NCBI GenBank assembly: GCA_032718565.1 | Contig: JAVGVS010000011.1 | Span: 5,273,869-5,337,868 of the forward strand | Length of the DNA: 64,000 nt | Direction of reading: 5' to 3' | From: Distichodus sexfasciatus | Taxonomy: Eukaryota; Chordata; Actinopteri; Characiformes; Distichodontidae | Shown: one piece after another, positions 22,770 through 34,015 of the stretch | Layout of the letters: the number at the start of each line of letters is the position of its first letter | Numbering within the stretch: the stretch's first letter is position 1 | Notes under the pieces: model-generated | Databases searched by the model: none | Told to the model about the DNA's origin: nothing | The model's input: the letters and a program-made list of their open reading frames with translations, nothing else | Position numbers and translations under genes: made by a program

Positions 22770-23112
22770 CACCCTGGAAACAACTTTTGACAGCTCACGT
22801 TACCACGGAGATCACGGGAAGGAGCTTGCTGGCCCTCAGTCCCCGCCCCTCTTCGGCATTGCCGTGGCGACTGGGCTCGTCTAGTCCGCGTCTACAGGCG
22901 GGAGACGCCCCCTCGCTAGGCAGCGGCTTTGGCCCTCACAGCACTCGCTCTTCTCACCGCTGCGTCCAGTTCAGCCTCTGAGTTGACCTCTGTGACCTCG
23001 ACCCATCAGACAAGGGGCAGGAGACGGACAGAGTCTCCATGGATACCGCCGGCTACATGAGCGATGGAGACGTTTTGCGAAGGAGTGCGAGAGCGGACAG
23101 CGCCACCAGCGG
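22770..23112 (+). CDS. nav2: nav2 exon 9 of window: conserved exon with a frame shift and an in-frame TGA
   Basis: The expected frame from exon 8 gives (S)TLETTFDSS (22771-22797). The conserved continuation [20 protein letters not shown] with [20 protein letters not shown] is then one base out of register from 22799. In that second frame a TGA stands at 22979-22981, and the frame reopens as ..[20 protein letters not shown] plus YMSDGDVL, ending SATSG. Mammalian NAV2 has all these blocks in one frame. Acceptor CTCCTCCAG and donor GG|GTGAGG are good. The length of 343 nt does not fit its phase-2 borders; 342 would. It may be a sequencing error plus a decayed codon, a skipped exon, or an exon with a cryptic internal intron (22799-23009). 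Confidence 0.85.
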
Positions 23113-23854
23113 GTGAGGCCGGTGCCTTTACAAAATTAAACAGTTTACTCCACAGTTTTCTAAGAAGTTCATATCTGGGATGTTTTAAATGAAATCTCAT
23201 GACATAGAGGCAGAAACACAAAAACAGAGTGAAAGGCAAGACATGAACTGTGACCGCCAGCTAGGTAACAGGCTTTTAGTGGAACAGGCTTTACACCTCA
23301 TGTCCCCGTTTAATTAAAAGATGCTGTCCAGAAGAACTTTACCAGAGAATTTGTCATTTGCAAGCTGTGGAGATGCGGGCATATCTAGATCCCAGATTAG
23401 AAGAATTTTAAACTGCTTGCTGTTCCCAAAATATGTTTATTTCTGTAAAATGTAGATGAGTTTATTTTAGAGGTGTGAATGGACAGTACACTATTACCTG
23501 TACGATATTTACCATATTTATAGGACAGTTAAATGGGAATTTTTTGTTTTGTAGAACATTCAGGAATCTGTATGTGTGTGTGTTTGTGCTTAAATCACTG
23601 TAGCTGACTACATAGCACTCTGCTGTGAGCCGCCCGGCATAGCCCTCCAATATAATCCAGCCTCCCAGGACACGCCAACTGTTTCACGCACTTGAGTGTT
23701 GTGTGTTTGCTGGGAGCATTGCCAGCAACTGCTCAAGCATTCAGACTTCTGCATATCGCCTTTATAATTCCTTCTGGCGCTCTGAAATAATACATTTAGC
23801 AGTAGATCTGCAACAACTAATCAAATGCCTCAATCAATTATTAGTGGTAGTGGT

Positions 23855-24044
23855 GTCATTGTATTAAGACACACTACTGCGCAACACACCTGCGAAATGT
23901 GACCTCTGCATTGACCCATCCGTGAGCTTAGGAACAGTAGCTTGCTCAAAAATTACCTCATTGTCTCCTTTACCGGTCTGGGACTTGAACCCTCGACCTT
24001 CTGATCATGGGCTCAACTCGCTAACCATTAAACTACCAACAGTT
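23855..24044 (-). mobile_element. tRNA-derived SINE, family A, degenerate
   Basis: On the minus strand it has TTAATGGTTAGCGAGTTGAG, a B-box-like GGTTCAAGTCCC, GGTAAAGGAGACAATGAGG and ATGCAGAGGTCACATTTCGC. The tail is shortened compared with the full copy at 20153. Confidence 0.7.
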
Positions 24045-25806
24045 ATTTAAATAATTCCAAATTAATTTAGTAATCTGTTGTGGTTGTTGGATACGCCAAC
24101 ACATATGCAAACAAGTAATGGCTCGGCCTCGTTTTCTAATAACACAGTTTGAAAAGGGCAGTCTGATCTGGACATGACTTATGTGATACCACATAACTTG
24201 TAATACTTCATCAGGGCCGGGTCAGAGGGAAAAACAAAATGACATGCAATTATCCTGCAGTGACTTAGCATAAGGAAAACTTTAGAATTGGTGGAAAACT
24301 GACAATGGGAGAAATGACAAAACTCCATTATGTTATGTGATTTGAGGTTTCTGACGTGATGCTCTGGAAAATATGCAGTTCATAGGTTTTTGCTGTGTGC
24401 GTTCCTTTTCGACTCAACGTGATGCAACGTGTAGTCAAACTTATATATGTATGACTCCGATGTCCAACTTGTCTTGTTAATCTGCAGTCATGCCAAAATC
24501 TCTCCACGTCTTTTAGGGAAGCCTATAACTTGTGACATCTTGAGAGTGAATCTGGGTAAACACGTTAATCACCAACGTCGAGATAATGTCAAAGATGACA
24601 CACACACCAATGAGAAAAGTTGTTTGGATACGGAAAAGCAAAAAGTACAAATTTTGTACATAAAATAATTGCCAATAGATTAATTAATTATTCTTTAGGA
24701 ATAATAAAAAAGATTAGACCTTTAATGCATTTTAAGACTTAAAGAAATGCATCTTAAATCAAACATTTTAGATATAATGCATCTTTGGGCATGTATGTTT
24801 CTTTCTCTTTTTAAAACTACCGACTGATCCGTTAATCACATTATGATTCATTAGTTGCATCCCTTTTTAGCATGTGCTTTATCTGATGGCCTCTGATGGA
24901 TGCAGCCCTGAACTTGCCGAAGTCACGCTGCGTGAACATCACATGTACTTTACTCTCAGCCTTGGGCCGCTCTGGAGTCATTTGTCAGTCAAGAGACTTT
25001 CATGGCTGCATGTTGGGCTTTAGCAGGCTGATGTTGAGGTTGAGACTGTGTGTGTGTGTTGTGTGTGTGTGTGCATGCATGCGTGAGTATGTGTGTGTGT
25101 GTTCGGGCACACAGACTCCAGCGTTGGGCTTGAAGGCAGGAGTCAAGGGTCATGGGAAATATTCTTGGTTGTTTCCTTACTGATGGCTTTAGAAAGGGAT
25201 AGGGAGAATGTTTCCTAGGAAAGCATTTACATTTTGGAAACATTTTCTGGGTTTGAGAAAACATCCAAACATAAGCTTTACCACTAGCATTAATGGGTCA
25301 CCACTAAGATCTCTGTCTGCATCACAGTGGTGCAGCAGTATTTTAATGTTTTCAAAATACACTTTTGCCTCAACATTTTATATTGTAATCGGTGTATTAC
25401 AGTTTGATAGTATGATAGTTCATTTGGAAAGAAGTATGGTTTGTGTGATTCATTTTGCGTGTACAGAACCTGCCAGAGTATGGAATAACATGATACAGAC
25501 TCAAGATTGAAGATTCTTTATCTGTCACATGCACAGTTCCTAAAATACAACATGTACATTGTTTTTTTTTAAACCTGCCTTCACCCTGAGGGCTGTGCAA
25601 GTGAATCGACCAATTTTCCAGTTTTAGACCAAAATCATAATATATTTGCAGTTACTGTTTACTCGATATATTGTTTTTACTCATCTTCACAAATCAGGGG
25701 TGCATTTTGCCATATAGTAGTACATCCACAGGTTTTGCATCTTAAGATTTGAAAGTGCTTATATTTCAAAAAGAGAACAAATCTAAGCCTATTGTTTGTC
25801 AAAAGA

Positions 25807-25930
25807 AATCACGCGAACATGCGGAGAAGCATGCAAACTCCACACAAAGGCCCCCACCGCCGACACAGGGCTCGAACAGGACCTTCTGCCGATTGGCCAG
25901 CAGCACCATGCACTCGCTACTATGCCGCCT
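25807..25930. repeat. family C dispersed repeat fragment
   Basis: Contains AGCATGCAAACTCCACACAA, AGGCCCCCACC, CAGGGCTCGAACAGGACCTT and a TGCCGCCT end. This matches the right half of the copy at 57957-58207. Confidence 0.6.
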
Positions 25931-28060
25931 ACGTTGTCTTGTCCTTGTTATTAAGTCTTATGGTCTGAGGATAGAGGTTCCTCTGAGAGTAGTACTCTGA
26001 ATCATTTTTGATGATCATTTGATCATTCAATACTGCTGAATCATTTTACCCTGTGCTACTAGTCAGGTCCCGAGCCTCTGATGGTCCTCTGATGATCCTA
26101 GTAGCTCTGGCCCTACTCATGATGTAATGTTGGCACAGAGATGCTGAGAAACTGATTTTTGTGCAGTTTTCTGCTTGGGCCACTCTCTAATACAGTATAA
26201 TAGTATCTTTTAAAATTACCAAAGGTGGGACGTTTTTGGAGTGAACAACAAAGAAGGTTATGACATCTTTGAAGTGTCTCTACAGAGGAGGCCAAAAGTT
26301 AGAAATCACCTATTGACCTGTAGTTAAATGAGTGATGGAGGCTGCCAGGTCATGAACAATGAATAACCCACCGTAAAGCAGTGCTGTATTTATGACCAAC
26401 CACGCTGACACTGACCTGGACTGCCCAGTTACCGAACTCTTGCCACAGTGTAACAGTACTGACCCTCAACTCTCCTCTAGTCCAAGCACTGCACAAAGAC
26501 TCCTCCAGTAAAATACAGGGTTCAAATCAGTGCCAATACTGGTAATTCGATATAACATTTTGCATCTAAACACCTGAAAAATGCTGAAAAGCGTTTCCAA
26601 TAGAGGACTGCTCGACATGGGTTTTTTACCTTTTTACTCTACTTATTTATTAATATACTTGTATATTCCATTTCCTTTTCATTCAATTATCATGAAAATA
26701 AATAATATTTGAAAATACACTTATGTCATGTTGGTGAGATTGATCTATAAAAAATCACGATTTTCCTGTTTCTAGAATAAAATATTTTGGAGTTTGTTAG
26801 ATCCACTCAAACAGATTAAAGTTGAATTTTTGGTTTACCAACACGTTTAGCGTAAAGGACAAACTGCTTATGTCTTTTGCTTTCTGATGCTCATATACGA
26901 AAGGGTGTGGGCGGTTATAACGCAGTTAACTTAACCATGGAGCCGACTGCCTCCTTTATTAATTCATTCGCAGCTGATGAGTCATTAGCCGCATCTGTGC
27001 ACGTAGTCATAAATCATGTCGATCGCGATAACAAATAACACGTTGTCTGGACTTTCTTACTGTGCACCTTTGTGTGAGGAAGGCTCCTGGCTGCATGCAT
27101 GTGGGATTAGTCACCTGAAGGGTTAAACCGAGCATTGTGTTTTAAAATTGCCCAGTCAGCTGTGGGCTTAAAAACGACCCATTTAGTTTATCAGCTCTTG
27201 CGTCAGCTTGCAAGAGCCTTAATTACAGGAAATCACTGGCCTGAAGCCCTTTGCAGAATTGTGGCCTTTGTCACAAAAGGTTTTGTGTTAAGTCTTCCTG
27301 GTTCATGGTGATAAATCACTTCCAGTCAGACCAATCCAGTCGGCGACTGTGAATTTTGGAATGTGTATTTCGCCATTATATGAAGTAGGTAAATGTTGAT
27401 GTAGTATTACCGCAGAAGGAATGTTGTGTGTTATGTTAGGTCTGTTTTTAATGTGCATATAGTTAGCATTACATACAGCATATCTGCACGCCGTCTTGTG
27501 TTGTTAAAACTCCCTAAGGCGGGGAAGGAACATATTTAGTGTTAGTCTTTGCATAAAATCCTTCCAGTCATCCACCAGTTCCACTCCCGTTCATCTTCAT
27601 ACAACCCCCAAACCATCACCACTGGCCCGGCCCTGCTTTACCTGAGACTCCTCCCGCTGTTCAAACTCCCTCTCCATCTTTTACACAAACACACACACAA
27701 AACACTCATTTCTGTCTAATCTATGCATTCTCTCATAAATCGCCCAGACTCATTAACTAAAGCGAAACTAAACTACTTCTTAAAGTCCAAAACCTGTTCA
27801 ACTTCATGGGTTTAACTTAAACTGGCTTTTTTATTATAATGTTGCAATTTGTTAACGTCTGTGCCATTTCAGTTTCCAAATTTTCCATTAATACTATCAT
27901 TTACTTACAGATGTGACCCCTGAAAAACTATGAATAACTGCAGGGTCATAGATTATTTAATTATTGGTAGATACATAATGTAATATAATATAATATAATA
28001 CCATATAATATAATATAATATAATAATAATCTGACTTTGCTTATAGACTTCAGTGTTCTG

Positions 28061-29235
28061 TGAAGGATGCCACGATAACCGCCGGAATCATATCGAATCG
28101 ATTCGATAATTGCTTTTTTAAAAAGAATTAAGTCCAGCATCAAACCAATGCTTAGATTTGTCAGATATTTTATGACGCATTTATTATGCGTTGAAAAGTA
28201 GCGCTTTTGCCAGACATGTTCAAAGTCCGAGGTGGGATTTTATACTGCCGCGCCTCATGTCTTAAAATGTATGGCGTTATTTTGTGCCAGAATCAGTGGA
28301 ACAGGCAAAATCTCTTGTCTTTTCATGCTCAACTCTCAATTTTTTTAAACTAATTAGATTGTGTGCCTCAGTGAATGTAAGCTCCCACATGGGCAGTGTA
28401 CGGCGCCACGTACTGCGACATAACCAAATGGTAGGTAGATGCTGTTAGTATGCATCTCATGAAATATCCAGCGTTGTAGCTTAACAGCTCTCTACGCACT
28501 AGGTAGTGCACATGGAGTGGCACACGTGCCCTGTTTGACTTGGTACACCACATTGGGCGGGAGTTGACATTCTCTTAAAATGTTGTGCACTGCGCTCAAC
28601 TTGGCGCCCTTACTCGACTCGCTCGCCTGGCTTGGCGCTATGAAATGTCTGAGCGTGGAGTAGAACTTTGGCGAGCAAAATCTCTTGTCTTTACGTGCTC
28701 AACTCTGCCTTTCTCATTTATCGGTATCGGTATCAGCAGATATACAGTGGTGTGAAAAAGTGTTTGCCCCCTTCCTGATTTCTCATCAGGAAGGGAGTGT
28801 TTATGAATCACACTTAAATGTGTCAGATCGTCAGACAAATTTTAATATTAAAGACACCGCAAGTAAACACAAAATGCGGTTTTTAAGTGAAAGATTTTAT
28901 TATTAAGGGAGAAAAAAAATCCATACCTACATGGCCCTTTGTGACAAAGTGATTGCCTCCTGAACCTAATAACTGGTTGGGCCACCCTTAGCAGCAACAA
29001 CTGCAATCAGGCGTTTGCGATAACTTGCAATAACTTTTACAGTGCTGTGGAGGAATTTTGGCCCACTCATCTTTGCAGAATTGTTGTAGTTCAGCCACAG
29101 TGGAGGGTTTTTGAGCATGAACCACCTATTTAGGGTCATGCCACAGCATCTCAATAGGATCCAGGACTTTGACTAAATATTTAAAAAATATCGGATATCA
29201 GCATCAGCCAGTAATTTCCTTATCATACATCCCTA
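28061..29235. mobile_element. non-autonomous hAT-like element containing a Tc1-like insertion
   Basis: The left end, AAGGATGCCACGATAACC followed by GGAATCATATCGAAT, and the right end, ATATCGGATATC..CATACATCCCTAT, match the ends of the element at 30972-31503 in reverse orientation. So does the internal AGCAAAATCTCTTGTCTTTA. The match is interrupted from 28745 to about 29176 by a Tc1-like fragment. Confidence 0.65.
28745..29176. mobile_element. Tc1-like transposon fragment (one end)
   Basis: Starts CAGTGGTGTGAAAAAGTGTT directly after TA (28743-28744) and runs through GTGATTGCCTCCTGAACC, TAATAACTGGTTGGGCCACC and CCACAGCATCTCAATAGGAT. This is the characteristic end and partial transposase antisense of a widespread fish Tc1-like family. 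The rest of the transposase and the other inverted repeat are absent, so it is defective. Confidence 0.85.
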
Positions 29236-29362
29236 TTTATGAGATTACTAATTTGTTGATGGATCTAAAAATCTGACTCCTAAGATAAATAACTTTAACT
29301 GTCCATTCATCACAGTGATTTTTCACACCTAACTTTAGTGTTTAGTGAAAACACTGTTCACA

Positions 29363-29597
29363 TTTGTCATTGTGAACAGACCACAGCACAGCACACAGTG
29401 CACCACAACAAAATGTGACCTCTGCATTTAACCCATCTGTGAAGAAGGGAAGTGGGCAGCTAACAAGCGCCCAGGGAGCAGTGCTTGGGGACGGTACCTT
29501 GCTCAGGTACCGTCAGTGGTAACTTTACCGGCCCTGGATTCAAACCTGCAACCTTCTGATCGCGGGGTGAACACCCTACTGTTATGCCACCAACTAC
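29363..29597 (-). mobile_element. tRNA-derived SINE, family A, near full-length
   Basis: On the minus strand it has TTGGTGGCATAACAGTAGGG, GGTTTGAATCCAGGGCC, GGTACCGTCCCCAAGCACTG and GGTCACATTTTGTTGTGGTG. It ends near TTCACAATGACAAATGTG. Confidence 0.85.
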
Positions 29598-29916
29598 AAT
29601 GTACACAATAATGTGATAGCAATACCTTGCTTGCATAAGACCACCAGACTTTTTAAAGATACAAACCTTCACATTTCACTATTAATACACTGTTATTAAT
29701 AGAACGGTTGCCTCATTTATTATCATGTCAACTGTGAATAATTAATAGATTATTAATAGATTATGAGATTATTAGATTGTTGATGGATCTAATAATCTGA
29801 CTCTTAAGGTACAGTTATAACTGCCAGTGGACTACAATGCATGAGTGTGCATGAGAAAATAATTATTACATTTAAATACGGCCGCAAAATTAGGCTTATA
29901 TAGCCTTGCTAAATAA

Positions 29917-30085
29917 GGGTGTTGGTGGAATAGTGGTTAGGATACTCACCTCTGGACTAAGAGGTTGTGGGTTCGTATCCTACCTCCACCACTACCACTC
30001 CCTGAGCAAGACCCTTAACACCAAGTTGCTCTTAGGGAGTCACTCTGGATAAGAGTGTCTCCTGCATGGCGTAAATATAAGATCA
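29917..30085 (+). mobile_element. tRNA-derived SINE, family B (V-SINE-like)
   Basis: Head GTGGAATAGTGGTTAGGATA with B-box-like GGGTTCGTATCC, then AGCAAGACCCTTAACACCAA and the 3' core CTCTGGATAAGAGTGTCTCC. The GGATAAGAG core is typical of V-SINE or related fish families. A related copy is at 54842-55028 and a reversed fragment at 33912-34015. Confidence 0.75.
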
Positions 30086-30971
30086 GCACAGACTTTACGA
30101 TAGTTCATAATGATATTTACCAAAACAGATTGTTTTGTCCCAGGTATAAGGGGTGTTAAGAGTCAACATAATCTGATGAAGTGTGTGCTTGGTTTTTGGT
30201 GTATAATACAGATAAATATTATGTTTTGTTATTTATAGATACAGTTGACTTACATTTACACTGGCAGGAAAATTAATTACCCCAGTTGTCCCAGTAACCA
30301 TTTCACGTAACCTACATTCCCTGTGCAGACTTGCATGGAGTGTTTATGAATCAGACCTGAGATTAGGACTGGATTAAAGGATGGTTGCTAATATGGCCTT
30401 TAAATGCTGATGATGAAATCCGAACTAATCTAATGATCCAATGCAAGCAGTGTTTGCACAAATGAGCGCCCCGACAGAAGACTTGTGCTAAGCGTCCAAC
30501 TTTGACTTTCATTGGTCGTTAGCCACATTGGTCGTCAGTGAACAGAGCGCGCCTTTAAGCGGACTGCATAAACTGAGTCAATATTTAAGCGGGGCAGAGT
30601 AAACAGGAGGGTCGGGTGATCTGATTCCTTACAACACCTTCAACATACAGCGTCGGGTAATAAAACGGTAATAAAACTAGCCAACTAACAGTGTTTGTAA
30701 AAGCAATTAAACAGATAACATTAGGATGCTAATAAGCAGTGTGCAGTGAAATAATAATCAGCATTCCAAATGGTTTCAGATGGTAAGTCATGCTGTAAGT
30801 CATGCAGTCATACTGCAGTTTGTAACATACTGTGTTGGTAATGTAATCGTTAAGGAGTTATCTCATCTAAAAATGAGATTTGAGATCATTAAATAGAGTT
30901 TTGTCCATATCATGCAAGATCAATATGACAACAAAATCACAAACACAATGCATATAAAATCCATATAATAT

Positions 30972-31503
30972 TAGGGATGCACGATATTGGAATTATAGGC
31001 CGATATCTGATGTTTTTCATGCTTATATCTGTTGAAGCCGTACCAGTAAATGAGGAAGACCGAGTCGAGCGCGAAATAAGCTTGAATATATTTTGCTTGC
31101 GAAAGTTCCACTGAGAATTTTGGCACAAAAATACAGCCATAGTTCTCACAATTCTAACAGTGCCAAGTCGAGCAAGCGTAAGAACAGAGTCGAGCGAAGG
31201 CAGAGCACTACGAGTGCATGTGCAGGCAGAGCTTAGAGCGTAAAGACGAGATTTTGCTCGCGAACATTCTACTGCATTTTCAGAATTTTGCCACCAAATA
31301 ACACCATACATTTTAAGACAGAAGGCGCAGGCCGTGTAAAATCCGACCTCGGACTCTACAACAATAACCTCTACAATAGTTACGTCATCAAATGCCGGCT
31401 AGAAATATCGGGCAAATCTAAGCATCGATCCGATGCCAATGACTTTTTAAAAAGCGATTATCAGCCAATTGTGATACGATTCCAATATCATCGTGCATCC
31501 CTA
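30972..31503. mobile_element. non-autonomous hAT-like element (~530 bp)
   Basis: The left end TAGGGATGCACGATATTGGA and the right end TTCCAATATCATCGTGCATC plus CCTA are inverted repeats. The flanking octamers TATAATAT and TCTATTAT agree at 6 of 8 bases, suggestive of an old 8-bp duplication. It is CpG-rich internally, with two related GCGAA..TTCCACTG modules. No transposase. Confidence 0.75.
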
Positions 31504-32905
31504 TCTATTATAGGACGGATTTGTTGCACATACATCTCTATAACGTATTCAAATATCTGAGATGTTTTATTGTATTCATACAAGCACAAACATTTTGTGG
31601 CCATAATCATATTCGAAAACACACATGGGGTGGCCGTCTTTTGTCTGGAGATTTGCATAATGTCGTTGGATGTGTTCCTGTGTGTGTAAAGCAGGACTTC
31701 GTGTTAGAGTGTGAGTACAGTAAGCAAGCAGACTACTGTTCTGAAGTCAGCTTACGGGAGCATGTAGTTGTTTCATAAATAACCTTTGCGCTCCTTTTAT
31801 GATCCTTTGGAGATAAGCAGATAGTGAAAACCTATTAGGAGCTTTGATAGCTTTTAAATAACTTTATATGACCTCTGCTGAGCCGTTGTGCAACTGTGTG
31901 AAAACATTAAGGTGTGTATGTGTGTGTGTGTGTGTGTGCTTGCATAGCTGTGCACTAGTGATTGTGTATATGACCGTACAAGTTTGTGGAAGAGTGTCTC
32001 TTCTTTCCTGTGCGCGTGAGAGAGAGAGCGAGAGAGAGAGATTTTCCACATGACCATGGCTTTCTGTAATTACTGAGACAGTGAATTGAAAATTGATATT
32101 TTTCTTATTTAAATAGAAGGTGGATAAAAGTATATGGGATTATGGGAGTAGAGAGCTGTGGGTTTTATTGCATATGCTTCTTGATCTTTGGGCCACATTA
32201 TTATTATTATGTGAGAATATTATTGTTATTGCAATGAAAGGTGTGCCTACTCATCTCTAAGGTAGGACTCAAAATTCAAATGTCAGTATGTAATAAACAT
32301 CTATATTTTTTTCCAATCCAGGTTTACTCAAAAAGAAGCTACTTATTCATATAGCTCTTATATTTAATTATGTAAATCATTTGCACAGAAACTTAATATG
32401 ATAGCCATAAACAAAATTTTATTAATGCCCGAAAGCCAATTTTCTGACTGCACTTAGGAGTAGGCGCTTTAACTGCTTTAGTTGATTTGCCATAAAACAT
32501 TAAAAAAATGATGCTCTTTTTACACCATGTTTTGTACAAACAAATGAACAAAAGCATGACACGAGCAAACATTCAATTGACTTTTGCACAAATTTTGTGT
32601 GAGTCTGTCCATTACTTTAACTACTGGCTTTAAAGATGCTAGGCAGGAGGCTGGCTCTAGTCAACATAAGGATGTCTTAGGAATCTTTTTCATTAACATA
32701 TTGTGATTGCTTTCAAACGATGAATTAAAAAGTATATTATTAATATTGTGGCCCTCAAAATATTGATCAGGCCTAGTAAAAAGAATACACACCCCAAAAT
32801 AGGATTTTTAGACGTTATGGATGTTTGTCATCTATGTGGGCATGTGCCTGTGTCTGTACATGCATGTTTATGTTCATGTTTATGTGTGTGTTTGTGTGTG
32901 TGTAG

Positions 32906-33019
32906 TTATGTGACAGATGGAGGTCTGGGTCTGTTCACTCACCGCGTTCCGGACGGTATGAACACAGAGATAGATGCCAGTCTCCGCTTCACCAGCAAGA
33001 GCCAAGCCGACACTGACAG
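32906..33019 (+). CDS. nav2: nav2 exon 10 of window: YVTDGGLGLF segment
   Basis: A 114-nt exon encoding YVTDGGLGLFTHRVPDGMNT followed by EIDASLRFTSKSQADTD plus AG. Mammalian NAV2 has YMTDGGLGLYTRRLNRLPDG.. here and ends ..GDADS, so the start and end match while the centre is shorter and diverged. The acceptor TGTGTGTGTAG follows directly on a TG repeat; the donor is AG|GTACGA. Both borders are phase 2, the same as exon 8's exit, so exon 9 can be skipped without a frame change. Confidence 0.92.
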
Positions 33020-33659
33020 GTACGACTGTCGCCCTGACCTCGCTCCTTACTGAGGGTCAAATGGAGTCTCTGATGTGAATACACACATGGACATAGTGAA
33101 TCCATGAAAAGCAGTTTTCAGGTTTTTTCCTGGTTAGTAGTTAGTACTCTAATTTAGCTGAAAATACCCGGTAGATGAAAATATCTGTTTTTCTAAAGAA
33201 TAGTAAATAATACATTTTTGGAGCAGTGTAGCATTTTGCTGTTTGTGAAAAATGACTGCTCCTTCAGGATTGCACAGGCCTTTTTGAGATTGTTTGGCCT
33301 AAAATGCCTGATTTTGCAGCAGCTTTTCTGCAATGAAAGTTTTTAGGCGTTTTGCTACAATAAAGTTGTGGAAAAAATTGCAGTTTTGTCCCCCTTTATA
33401 ATGATTATTTAACAATTAATTAAAATGAAGGGAATAAAAGCACTATTATTTTTAGTAACCATTAATCATTTAGTTATTTTTGAAGGTAAATGTGAGGCGT
33501 TTTTCATCACACACGTTTCCTGCGTCTTCTAAACATAACAAGGACGTGAGTTCTCTAACGTATGGCTCAACGTTTTGTGGGAAACAACACATTTTTTTGC
33601 GGAGATTGGCCGAATTTGCGTTAATAATTGTGATTGCAACATTGTGAAATACTGGAGGG

Positions 33660-33796
33660 TCTGCCTAGGGAGCAGTGCTTGGGGACCGTACCTTGCTCAT
33701 GAGTACCTCAGTGGTACCTTTAACGGTACGGGACATGAACCAGCGACCTTCCGATTGTGAGGCCAACTCCCTAACCATTACACTACCAACTCCCCC
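33660..33796 (-). mobile_element. tRNA-derived SINE, family A, 3' truncated
   Basis: On the minus strand it carries GTTGGTAGTGTAATGGTTAG, GGTTCATGTCCCGTACCG, ACCACTGAGGTACTCATGAG and GGTACGGTCCCCAAGCACTG, then ends. The 3' body seen at 20153 is missing. Confidence 0.8.
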
Positions 33797-33911
33797 AAAT
33801 TTCCACACGACAGGCAGAGATACTAATATATTGACAAGAAGCTCAGAAAAATACTCTCAGCAGAGGATGGTTTTGAGAATCCTTCCGCTGTGCTACTTAA
33901 CATAATCACTT

Positions 33912-34015
33912 CAACATTTACAGCATTTAATTACACAGAGAGCAACTTGGGGTTAAGGGTCTTGCTCAGGGACCCAGTGATGGTAGAAGTTATGGGTTCG
34001 AATCGTTCCACCCAT
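33912..34015 (-). mobile_element. tRNA-derived SINE fragment, family B
   Basis: The reverse strand reads GAACGATTCGAACCCATAAC, ACTGGGTCCCTGAGCAAGAC and CTTAACCCCAAGTTGCTCTC, matching the centre of the family B copies at 29917 and 54842. Both ends are missing. Confidence 0.6.

Larger units (their letters stand above)
23113..32905 (+). other. nav2: intron 9-10 (9,793 bp)
   Basis: Contains SINE family A copies (23855-24044, 29363-29597), a family C repeat piece (25807-25930), a nested transposon cluster (28061-29235), a family B SINE (29917-30085), a hAT-like element (30972-31503) and TG runs (25048-25072, 31914-31940). The stretch 25931-27960 shows nothing recognisable. No exon is supported. 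Confidence 0.75.

Noticed and set aside
22979..22981. TGA read as selenocysteine
   Set aside because: NAV proteins are not selenoproteins, no SECIS can be assessed here, and a separate frame shift in the same exon makes decay, error or splicing more likely.
28966..29154. 62-codon minus-strand frame as a transposase gene
   Set aside because: It is a short antisense piece of a Tc1-like transposase remnant, without the catalytic region and truncated at both sides.
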